64,000 nt of DNA from Microglena sp. YARC (taxonomy: Eukaryota > Chlorophyta > Chlorophyceae > Chlamydomonadales > Chlamydomonadaceae): the NCBI GenBank assembly GCA_022414725.1, contig CM039462.1:56998535-57062534 (forward strand), written 5' to 3'. Both the position numbers and the translations under genes were made by a program. Positions 1 to 8,587 of the stretch are shown here, in pieces (position 1 is the stretch's first letter; every line of letters starts with the position of its first letter). A model generated the notes under the pieces. It did not search any database and had not been told where the DNA came from. It saw only the letters and a program-made list of their open reading frames with translations.

Positions 1-15
1 GGGATGGGTGAGGAG

Positions 16-197
16 CAGGGTACTACAAAGCGCGCGTAGCAGCACGATTTTGCACATGCTTTTTGAGCCCCACTGCACGATTTGCGCAGTTTTTCAACCC
101 CCTATTGCAGCACGCAGTTTATGTGCTTTTTGCACTACATAGCGCTGACCAATTTGACGTTTAAGCGCTAACCAATTTGACAAAATGTAGTACCCTG
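16..197. mobile_element. hAT-like MITE, about 182 bp
   Basis: Perfect 12-bp terminal inverted repeats, CAGGGTACTACA at 16-27 and its reverse complement at 186-197. The CAGGG...CCCTG ends are typical of hAT elements, which make 8-bp target duplications. The flanking octamers are gtgaggag (8-15) and gtgagttg (198-205), matching at 6 of 8 positions, as expected for an aged target duplication. The interior is GCGC-rich and self-complementary and has no coding capacity, so the element is non-autonomous. Confidence 0.65.
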
Positions 198-241
198 GTG
201 AGTTGGTATGTTATGCATAGACATGATAAGGAAGGTTAGCT

Positions 242-930
242 GCTTGTCTGATATGTTACACAATATATTGTGTAATAATGCATTTACATATTTTACACCA
301 TTTTATATTGTGTAATAATGCATTTACATATTTTACACCAATTTATATTGTGTAATAATGCATTTACATATTTTAACCAATTTATATTGTGTAATAATGA
401 ATTTACATATTTGACACCAATTTATATTGTGTAATAATGCATTTACATATTTTACACCAATTTATATTGTGTAATAATGCATTTACATATTTACACCATT
501 TTAGATTGTGTAATAATGCATTTAAATATTTACACCATTTTATATTGTGTAATAATGCATTTACATATTTACACCATTTACGATTGTGTAATAATGCATT
601 TAAATATTTACACCATTTTATATTGTGTAATAATGCATTTACATATTTACACCATTTTAGATTGTGTAATAATGCATTTAAATATTTACACCATTTTATA
701 TTGTGTAATAATGCATTTACATATTTACACCATTTACGATTGTGTAATAATGCATTTAAATATTTACACCATTTTATATTGTGTAATAATGCGTTTACAT
801 ATTTACACCATTTTAGATTGTGTAATAATGCATTTAAATATTTACACCAATTTATATTGTGTGATAATGCATTTACATATTTACACCATTTTAGATTGTG
901 TAATAATGCATTTACACAATTTTACATATA
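242..930. repeat. AT-rich satellite, 39-41 bp monomer with higher-order structure
   Basis: About 17 monomers built around TTGTGTAATAATGCATTTA followed by CATATTTACACCA. From about 480 onward, monomers alternate between aCATATTT and aAATATTT forms and between AGATTG, ATATTG and ACGATTG junctions. This gives a four-monomer higher-order unit of about 158 bp repeated more than twice. Two plus frames stay open only because the monomer is close to 13 codons; this is not a gene. Confidence 0.9.
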
Positions 931-1440
931 ACATTAAAACATGAACAATCAGCATACACCAATCGCGCACCACTGAAGCACACACAATTGTAACATACAC
1001 CATAACAACAATCATCATACATGCACCATTAAAACAAGCACCAAACCCACACCATTTAAAACATACACCATTTAAAAATATACCATTAAAACGTACACCG
1101 AAGACACACCATCAAAACACACACTATTGAAACATACAAATTACAATCATTGACAAAACCATTGACAAATAAATCATTAAAACATACACCATTTAAAAAT
1201 ATACCAGTAAAACATACACCAAATATACACCATCAAAACACACACTATTGAAACATAAAAAATACAATCATTGACAAAACCATTGACACATAAACCATTA
1301 AAACATACACCATTTAAACATACACTGAACATTAACAAAACATACACCATGAACAAACACCATTACAACATGCACCATAAAAACATACACTATTTGAACA
1401 CACACAATTAAAACATACAACATAAACATCAACCAACAAA
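931..1440. repeat. AT-rich degenerate acatacaccattaaaac repeats
   Basis: Low-complexity A/C-rich sequence with degenerate units of ACATACACCATT and AAAACACACACTATTGAAAC. A block around 1100-1170 recurs around 1215-1290. No gene is seen. Confidence 0.7.
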
Positions 1441-1444
1441 TCAC

Positions 1445-1640
1445 CTCATAGATGATCTCTTGGACCATGAGGCACCACTCCAGCGCATCTGTAGATGAAT
1501 GAAAGGCAATCATGTATGAACCTTGTTGTTCTTGGCACTCATAGCCGCCAGTAGCCAGCAGAGACCGTCTGATGATGGTGCTGTAGAGGCTGAGCACTTT
1601 TGGGGCCAGCTCTCTGTTGCTCTCCACCATGCTACAATAT
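1445..1640 (-). CDS. Class III nucleotide cyclase-like exon (second or separate cyclase domain)
   Basis: One exon on the minus strand: acceptor ccaccag before 1640, donor GAG/GTGATT after 1445. Its 65 codons include MVESNRELAPKVLSLYS, then IIRRSLLATGGYE, GSYMIAFHSSTDALEWC and MVQE. The order matches the first half of algal class III cyclase domains (helix, RR..L...GGYE, then G-[DS]-x-x-x-AFH...DA..WC...Q), and it resembles the cyclase domain encoded at 9468-8739. The second metal-binding Asp (GDAF in the 9.0 kb copy) is Ser here (GSYM), so this half-domain is probably not catalytic by itself. It may be a downstream exon of the same minus-strand gene or part of another gene; the partner exons were not found. 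Confidence 0.5.
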
Positions 1641-1727
1641 CTGGTGGGGGGGGGTGCAGGCGTAGGTGAGGGTGTGGGTCTATGGGGTGGGTGTTGGGTA
1701 TGAGTCTGTGGGGTGGGTGTGGGTCTG

Positions 1728-2007
1728 TGGGTGTGGTTTAGTGTGGATGCTGATAGCTTGTTGGGCCAGATCTATGTTGTAATCCACCATGCCATTATAT
1801 CTGGTGAGTGTTGGAGTGGGTGTGTTGGTGTGTGGTTGTGGTGTGCAGGTCTGTGGGGTGGATGTGGGTCTAATGGTGTTGGTGTGGGTGGGTTGGTGTG
1901 TGGGTGTGGGGTGGGGTGGGGGCATAGTACACCTCCTGATTTTGTTGTAGAGGCTTATCACTTGTTGGGCCAGCTCTTTGTCGCACTCCACCATGCCAAT
2001 ATATATG
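1728..2007 (-). pseudogene. Two decayed copies of the 5' part of the 1640-1445 cyclase-like exon
   Basis: Minus-strand reading gives MVDYNIDLAQQAIS at about 1787-1746 and MVECDKELAQQVISLYNKI at about 1994-1938. These match MVESNRELAPKVLSLYSTI of the intact exon. Each copy keeps the sequence before the ATG (CACTCACC then ATATA-TGGC) and then runs into GGGTGTGG-type microsatellite. The copies lie 160-210 bp apart in the same orientation, so they arose by tandem duplication of the exon's acceptor side. Confidence 0.6.
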
Positions 2008-2189
2008 GTGAGTGTCAGGAGGGGGGGAGGGAAGGAGGGGTGGGGGGGCTGGGGGGAGGCGAGGAAACAGTATGCACAAACATAAACAACTGCGGGGAAT
2101 CAACACAAAGTCAGGTAAGGTAACAATAACACTCAATATACAATGCTATCACCCACCCATGCATGGCACAAAAGTAAACTTCACACACA

Positions 2190-2480
2190 CATGCCACAGT
2201 CTCCTTCCAGTCCATTGTGGCGTACAGGTAACACCGGCAATACTTACAAATATCAACGATTTCATGCTATGCGCTAAGGGTATTGGCTAAGCTACCCATG
2301 CAACAGTCTCCTTCCAGTCTATTGTGGCGTACAGGTAACACCGGCAATATTTACAAATATCAACGATTTCATGCTATGCGCTAAGGGTATTGGCTAAGCT
2401 ACCCATGCAACAGTCTCCTCCCAGTCTATTGTGGCGTACAGGTAACACCGGCAATATTAACCCCCGACCCTCCCGTACAC
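2190..2480. repeat. 107-bp tandem repeat, about 2.5 copies
   Basis: CAGTCTCCTTCCAGTC begins at about 2195, 2301 and 2408, a constant 107-bp spacing. Each unit contains GTGGCGTACAG followed by GTAACACCGG, which reads as an exon/donor-like junction on the plus strand, plus CTAAGGGTATTGGCTAAGC, which recurs at about 2785. No coding exon could be assigned. Confidence 0.8.
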
Positions 2481-3237
2481 CGCAGCTGGGGAAATTCACC
2501 ATGGTAGACATAGTCATGCTGCTACTAAATACTGTTAGCACTGCCACGCCACTACTTATTTTTGACGGAGCCTCCTCTTCAAGGGGGTGGGAGCCCTCAT
2601 GTTTACCCCTTTGTCCGTCTGTCCGACCGAAAAACTTGAAGCCCGACACGTCAGCCAACGATCACGTAACTAACTTGCTTTGGTCGGCTCCATCGTTGCC
2701 ACCTTCCGTTCCGTTGCCACCTTCCGTTCCGTTGCCAACACACTCCGCCAATTTTCCGCGTCGCTTGCGCTTCTTTGGCTATGCATAGGGTATTGGCTAA
2801 ACTTTTTAATCGGGTATACCATATTTGAGAGAGCACTTAAATGTCTTGTACACTTTAAAAATATGGACCAGGCCCCAAACCCTCCTCCAGGGGGCTGACA
2901 GACCCCCCCACACCCCCCACCCCCACCCACCCACCCACCTACCGCCTATTGGTGCAAGCAAATGGGCTGACCTCTTCAACCTCACACCTCATAATAAGCT
3001 GTAATATTCATATATTCACCCACCCTTGCAAGGTGCAGAATACGAGGGTGACTGCGGGGGGGCCTCCATATTGGCAAATAGCGGTAGTGCCTGGTGCATC
3101 AAAGTAGCCAGGTGTCAAATGCAAAGAGGCCTCCAAGGGTGGGAAAAACAAGGCTCGTTTCTCCAGGCCTGGTGTCATGACCTGAACAGGGCACACACAC
3201 GCATTTGGTAGTCAGGTTGGTTTGTTGGGTTACAAGC
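2481..3237. other. Region without a supported gene
   Basis: It holds a short direct repeat (ccaccttccgttccgttg, twice at about 2698-2737), a C-rich stretch at 2905-2940, and an approximately 80-bp segment at 2951-3010 that recurs elsewhere in the window. No open frame here has splice or family support. Confidence 0.5.
2951..3010. repeat. Dispersed short repeat, copy 1 (others at 8427-8510 and 63685-63760)
   Basis: The three places share GCAAGCAAAYGGGCTGRCC followed by CTCAAYCTCACGCCTYATAA and an AT-rich tail with ATTTATT. Copies lie in separate contexts tens of kilobases apart, so this is an interspersed repeat, perhaps the end of a SINE or LINE. Confidence 0.55.
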
Positions 3238-3600
3238 AGGGTAAGTTAAAGCGCGCGCTTTTGGGTTGGGTTGGGTTTGTTGTTTCTATTTCTGCCCTTG
3301 AGAAAACAACGTGTTGGATGGGTTTGTTGGTCCCATTTGCTGCCCTTGAGGATAGAATGTAGTGGATGGGTCCTTTGTTCCTTTTTCTGGACGTCATGTC
3401 CTGGGTAATTTAAAGCGCGCACTTTTGCGCTTTTGAGCGCTGACTTTTTGATCCCCTCTGCGCTTTAAGCGCAGTTCTTTGCAATCCCCTGTGGGCGCAG
3501 CAAGCAATTTTTGCGCTTTTTGCACTACAAAGCGCAGTTTTTTTGTTTTCAAGTGCGCTAAAGCGCTGGCCAATTTGGCAATTTAAAGTACTATGATTAC
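3238..3600. mobile_element. Degenerate GCGC-rich MITE relatives
   Basis: At about 3397-3596 a segment begins GGGTAATTTAAAGCGCGC and ends GGCAATTTAAAGTACTAT, imperfect inverted ends around a GCGC-rich interior with GCGCTTTTTGCACTACA and CAATTTG. These words also occur in the MITE at 16-197. A truncated left end (CAGGGTAAGTTAAAGCGCGC) lies at 3238. This looks like a diverged member and a fragment of the same family. Confidence 0.5.
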
Positions 3601-3739
3601 AAGGCTTGTAAGCCTCAAGGTGGCTCACATGGAAGACCTCCAGGCTGCCCATGTGTATGTGTATGTTCCAGTCCAGGGGTAGGCCAATAGGCTAAATGGA
3701 CTTTCCCAACTGTGACAGGAAGGCTAATAAAAAAAAAAT

Positions 3740-3850
3740 TGATGAAATGAAACCCACACAAGCGTTTTACTGACGAGGGCCCTGAGTCCGTGCTACAGTG
3801 ATACTTTAATTATACAATTGGGATACAATTAGATTCAACCATCATCACAT
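3740..3850. repeat. Dispersed repeat, copy shared with 17128-17220
   Basis: Both loci carry GATGAA-TGAA-CCCA, then GGGCCCTG.GT.CGTGCTACAG, TGATA.TTTAATT.TACAAT and ATCATCA. They lie 13.4 kb apart in the same orientation, each next to a simple-repeat tract. Probably a fragment of an interspersed element; no coding capacity. Confidence 0.6.
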
Positions 3851-3916
3851 ATGCGGAGTAAGCATAGGAAGTATTAACACTACTGCACCACACTCCTGAG
3901 TACAGAATGCAATCTC

Positions 3917-4083
3917 GAGGCGAGCAAGGCGAGGCGAGGCGAGGCCAAGGCCAAGGCCAAGGCCAAGGCCAAGGCCAAGGCCAAGGCCAAGGCCAAGGCC
4001 AAGGCCAAGGCAAGGCAAGGCAAGGCAAGGCAAGGCAAGGCAAGGCAAGGCAAGGCAAGGCAAGGCAAGGCAAGGCAAGGCAA
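3917..4083. repeat. (GGCCAA)n then (GGCAA)n microsatellite
   Basis: A hexamer AAGGCC array changes into a pentamer AAGGC array of about 14 units after a one-base loss. Apparent open frames on both strands, with Leu-Ala-Leu-Pro or Gly-Gln repeats, follow from the repeat alone. Confidence 0.95.
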
Positions 4084-4239
4084 CCCACCTGTGTCAAACT
4101 CTCATATCCTGTCGCTAAGTCAAAAATTCCACAATCAAGGACCGTGCAACCTCCTTGGCTAGCTTCAGCCGCCTTGTCGTCTTGACGACCCGACTGGCTC
4201 CTTACATCACGTCGTCTTGATTCGCGGTCAAAAAAGTAG

Positions 4240-5010
4240 CTGCGTTGGTATGGTAGTGGGAGTGGGTATGGGTGTGGGTGTGGGTGTGGGTGTGGGTGTG
4301 TGGGGGGGGGGTAGGTGTGTGGGAGGGTGTGCGTGTGTGTGTGTGGGGGGGGGGGGGAGTGGGTATGGGTGTGGGTGTGTGGTGTGTATCTCTAAGATCA
4401 TTGACCAGGCTCTTCATGTTGCATCTTCTTGAGTTGCAATCAAAGGAGTAGTGTGGTTGTGGTTGTGGTTGAGATTTTGGGAGTGGGAGTGGAAGTGGGA
4501 GCAGGAGCAGAATTGAGAGTGGGTATGTGAGTGTGTGTGTGTGGGATAAATAGTGAGTGTGTATTTATATCTCAGATCAACCGACTGGCTCCTTTTATTG
4601 AAAGTTATGGATTTGCAGTAAAACAAAGTAGCTGCATTGGTGTAGGAGTGGGTGTGGGTGTTGGCGTGGTTTCGAGAGCGGGAGTGGAAGTGGGCAGTTT
4701 TTGTTTACAACCATGCGTCGCCACTGCATCGCCATTCTGTCTTCGAATGGTGACGCACGGGTTTGGCAAAAATAGTCAGATTTTGCCTTCCGTAGCCCAC
4801 TGAGCTACGGAGAATCATTGGCAATCAAATGGCCTTCCATCACCCACCCGCTGCCCATTGCTACCGTCGCCTACTGCTTCTGTTGCCCTTCAAGTGGGGG
4901 CATGGGGGAGTAGTGATTGGGTATGGGAAATGTGGTAATGGTACAGGTATTGTGTATTGTGTATTGTGTATTGTGTACTGTGTACTGCGTATTGTGTATT
5001 GTGTATTGAC
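4240..5010. repeat. GT-rich low-complexity DNA and a TGTATTG heptamer array
   Basis: (GGGTGT)n at 4255-4380, GTGGTT and GGAGTG variants at 4450-4520, and a clean heptamer array GTATTGT (about 8 units) at 4948-5007. No gene. Confidence 0.85.
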
Positions 5011-5438
5011 ATTGGGTAGTGGGCCTCCACCAAGCTATCAGAACCACCAAGTGACCATAATTATTGTTTGGAGGGCCGCTAATATTTTGCCAGCAATTCC
5101 CAGCCACTTTTTTCCTTTTTTTTTTTTAAGGAAAAGGGAGAAGGATTATGCAGGTGGGGTCCTCATCCAAGTTGTCAAAAGGGCCAAATTGGTTCAGATA
5201 GCTTGGGGGAGGCCAGTGGTACTGGCTATTGGGAAGCTGTAATTGGGATTGATATTGAAATTGGGGTCAGAATCGGGATTGGGATTATAATCAAGGTTTT
5301 GGTGGCAGTTTTGATTTTGGTTGGTGGGGTTGAGGTTTAAGGTCACCATGACCCACCCCACTAAAGCACCTCACTCAATACATAAACCAACAGTATGCTT
5401 CCTTACCAGGCATGAGGTTGAGGTGCCCATGATTGCTT

Positions 5439-5440
<2 letters not shown>

Positions 5441-5486
<46 letters not shown>

Positions 5487-5535
5487 CACACACACACACC
5501 CCAGACCCCCCCCCGCACACACACACACACACCAG

Positions 5536-5577
<42 letters not shown>

Positions 5578-5640
5578 ACACACACACACCATCCCACCCA
5601 CCACCACCACCACCACCACCACCACCACCACCACCACTCA
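5441..5640. repeat. Poly-C, (CA)n and (CCA)n tract
   Basis: A run of about 45 C, then CA repeats, a second C-run and (CCA)n. Homopolymer lengths here are likely unreliable. Confidence 0.95.
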
Positions 5641-6520
5641 AAAATGAGGTGTTGGTGTTGGTGTTGGTGTTGATACTGTTGTCCTCAAGGTAAAAGGAGA
5701 TGTTGGTGTTGGTGTTGGTGTTGGTGTTGATACTGGTGTCATCAAGGTAAAAGGAGATGTTGGTGTTGGTGTTGGTGTTGGTGTTGATGCTGGTGTCCTC
5801 AAGGTAAAAGAAGATGTTTGTGTTGGTGTTTGTGTTTGTGTTTGTGTTGGTGTTGGTTTTGGTGTTGGTATCCGCAAGGTAACATAAGGTGTTGGTGCTG
5901 GTGTTAGTGTTGGTTCATACCACCAAAACGGTGGCCTGCAAAATGTGGTCTTCTCCGTATAGGTACAATGAAGAGAAGTGATGGTATTACTGTTGGATGG
6001 TTTGGTCATGCTGTTTTCAAAGATAAGGGGGATGTTCACCTTCAATCCTTTTCTAAAAGCATTCGCCATATGTGGATTGTAGAATATCAATTAATACACG
6101 CTTTTCTGATTAATAAAGATTCCAATATGTCTCCCCTCAAGGTAAAAGAAGATGTTGGTGTTGGTGTCCTCGAGTTAAAATAATATGTTGGTGTTGGTGT
6201 ACTTGAGGTAAAATAATATGTTGGTGTTGGTGTACTTGAGGTAAAATAATATGTTGATGTTGGTGTTGGTGTTGGTGTTGGTGTCCAGAGTTCAAATAAT
6301 ATGTTGGTGTTGGTGTCCTAGAGTTAAAATAATATGTTGGTGTTGGTGTCCTCAAGTTAAAAGAAGGTGTTGGTGTTGGTGTCCTCAAGGTAAAAGAAGG
6401 TGTTGGTGTTGGTGTCCTCAAGTTCAAATAATATGTTGGTGTTGGTGTCCTTGACTTCCAATATAATGATGGTGTCGGTGTCCTCGAGGTAAAAGAAGAT
6501 AAGGATCACCTGCCTCTCTT
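5641..6520 (-). repeat. GTGTTG minisatellite derived from an exon edge of the cyclase gene
   Basis: On the minus strand the recurring unit is TCTTCTTTTACCTTGAGGAC followed by a variable ACCAAC run. The core matches the exon-edge sequence AGTCTTCTTTTAGCTCGAGG at about 6800-6818 and its second copy at about 6680. About 15 cores can be counted, so the array appears to have spread from that junction. The stretch at about 5930-6130 is AT-richer and unrelated. Confidence 0.7.
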
Positions 6521-6661
6521 CGATGAACCCCACCACCCATACCCACCACCCTAAACTCAACACCCCTCACATATTGGTTAGGTAGCAGCCGCAAAACAAA
6601 TAACCAACCCATAGGGCGCCTACCATTTTATAGGAGTGGCAACGCCATTCAAACAAAACTC

Positions 6662-6714
6662 ACCTGCGTCTCCACCAGGTAAAAGAAGACTTTCGGCCTT
6701 CAGACCGCCTGGGC
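6662..6714 (-). pseudogene. Duplicate of the exon 7 3' end with donor site
   Basis: The minus-strand reading CCAGGCGGTCTGAAGGC, then GTCTTCTTTTA and GCAG/GTGAGT, repeats the sequence at about 6838-6786, 124 bp away. Both keep a perfect GTGAGT donor. Confidence 0.65.
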
Positions 6715-6814
6715 TGAGGGTAACCCACCACCACTCCCCCGCCCGCCACCACCTGATTAGACAGTAACATGGAGCAAAAACTCACCTGCCTCTCCTCGAG
6801 CTAAAAGAAGACTC

Positions 6815-7018
6815 TCAGCCTTCAGACCGCCTGGGCTGAGGGTGATCAGTGGTGGATGGAGCTGTAGGAGCTGCGTCTAATATTGTTGCTAGGGTCGGAT
6901 CATCCAACGAGCCCCTATCAATTTCGCCTTCAACTTCATGTCCGTTCTTCTGAAGGGTCGATTTCAAGAGTGCTAGGTCCCCATTGATGCCGTGGAATGT
7001 GGCACTATCTGTTAGCAC
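6815..7018 (-). CDS. LRR-cyclase exon 7 (3' boundary uncertain)
   Basis: The acceptor cccacacag joins GGQ of exon 6 to [18 protein letters not shown], the usual GGQVL strand near the end of class III cyclase domains. The frame reads on through [18 protein letters not shown] to TGA at 6817-6815. A good donor GCAG/GTGAGT lies about 29 bp beyond, so the exon may be longer in another frame or the TGA may be the real stop. Confidence 0.6.
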   Translation of the reverse strand: MLTDSATFHGINGDLALLKSTLQKNGHEVEGEIDRGSLDDPTLATILDAAPTAPSTTDHPQPRRSEG

Positions 7019-8531
7019 CTGTGTGGGTGTGGATGTGGGTGTGGTTGCGCTTCAAGTGGTACAGGTGGTAGTTCTGAAGGTGGTTGTCCTGGTGGTGGTG
7101 CTCCTGGTGGTGGTCCTGGTGGTGCTACTGGCGGTGGTGTTGAAATTGGTGGTTTAGGTGGTGGTGCTACTAGTGGTGTTGCAACTGGTGGTGGTGCTGG
7201 CGGTGGTGTTGAAATTGGTGGTTCAGGTGGTGGTGCTACTAGTGGTGGTGCTACTGGTGGTGTTGAAATTGGTGGTTCAGGTGGTGGTGCTACTAGTGGT
7301 GGTGCTACTGGTGGTGTTGAAATTGGTGGTTCAGGTGGTGGTGCTACTAGTGGTGGTGCTACTGGTGGTGTTGAAATTGGTGGTTCAGGTGGTGGTGCTA
7401 CTAGTGGTGGTGCTACTGGTGGTGTTGAAATTGGTGGTTCAGGTGGTGGTGCTACGAGTGGTGGTGCAACTGGTGGTGTTGAAATTGGTGGTTCAGGTGG
7501 TGGTGCTACTAGTGGTGGTGCTACTGGTGGTGTTGAAATTGGTGGTTCAGGTGGTGGTGCTACTAGTGGTGGTGCTACTGGTGGTGTTGAAATTGGTGGT
7601 TCAGGTGGTGGTGCTACTAGTGGTGGTGCTACTGGTGGTGTTGAAATTGGTGGTTCAGGTGGTGGTGCTACTAGTGGTGGTGCTACTGGTGGTGTTGAAA
7701 TTGGTGGTTCAGGTGGTGGTGCTACTAGTGGTGGTGCAACTGGTGGTGGTGTTGAAATTGGTGGTTCAGGTGGTGGTGCTACTAGTGGTGGTGCTACTGG
7801 TGGTGTTGAAATTGGTGGTTCAGGTGGTGGTGCTACTGGTGGTGGTGCAACTGGTGGTGGTGCTGAAGGTGTTGCTTCTGAAGGTTTTGCTACTGGTGGT
7901 GGTGCTATTAGGTGTGTTGCTGATGCTGGTGCTGGCGGTGGTGCTGGTGGTGGTGGTGGTGAAGGTGGTGCTACAGGAGGTGGTGGTCCTAATGGAGGTG
8001 GTGTAACTGGTCTTGCTACATCTGGTGCTTGTGGTGTTGGCACTAGTGATACTGGTGATGCTAGCTGTGGTGGTGCTACTAGAGGTGGTGCTACAGGTGG
8101 TGATGCTACATCTGGTGCTAGTGATTGTGCTACATGTGGCGGTGGTGCTGGTGGTGCTACCTCACTCACCTGACCGCCAGCAGGCAAATCACTGATAGCT
8201 GCAGCTTGTCGGTACACGACCCCCCAGTATTCTGTCCGCCGGGTAACTTTGTGAACTGTGATGGAGTCACATTAACCTGAGGCCACTCCCATACGGACGC
8301 GCAGACCTGCAGAAGAACATAGTTGGGGACGGGGGACTGGGTGCGGGTGTGGGTGCGGGTGCGGTGCGGGTGTTTTAGACTTGTATACAAACAGAATAAA
8401 TTATATTCATTGATGGGTGCAATCTTGGTGGCTGCCCAAGCAAACGGGCTGGCCCTCTCAATCTCACGCCTCATAACCAGGCGTTCAATTTATTTATTCA
8501 TTCATGGGTGCAGCATGCAAATTGGGGCTGT

Positions 8532-8587
<56 letters not shown>

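Noticed and set aside
437..944. Two overlapping frames with a 13-residue repeat (YLHHFILCNNAFT)
   Set aside because: The satellite monomer is close to 39 bp and lacks stops in these frames; two frames open at once argues against coding.
7158..8006. 282-codon plus-strand frame of Val-Leu repeats resembling membrane helices
   Set aside because: It is the antisense of the proline-coding intronic minisatellite.
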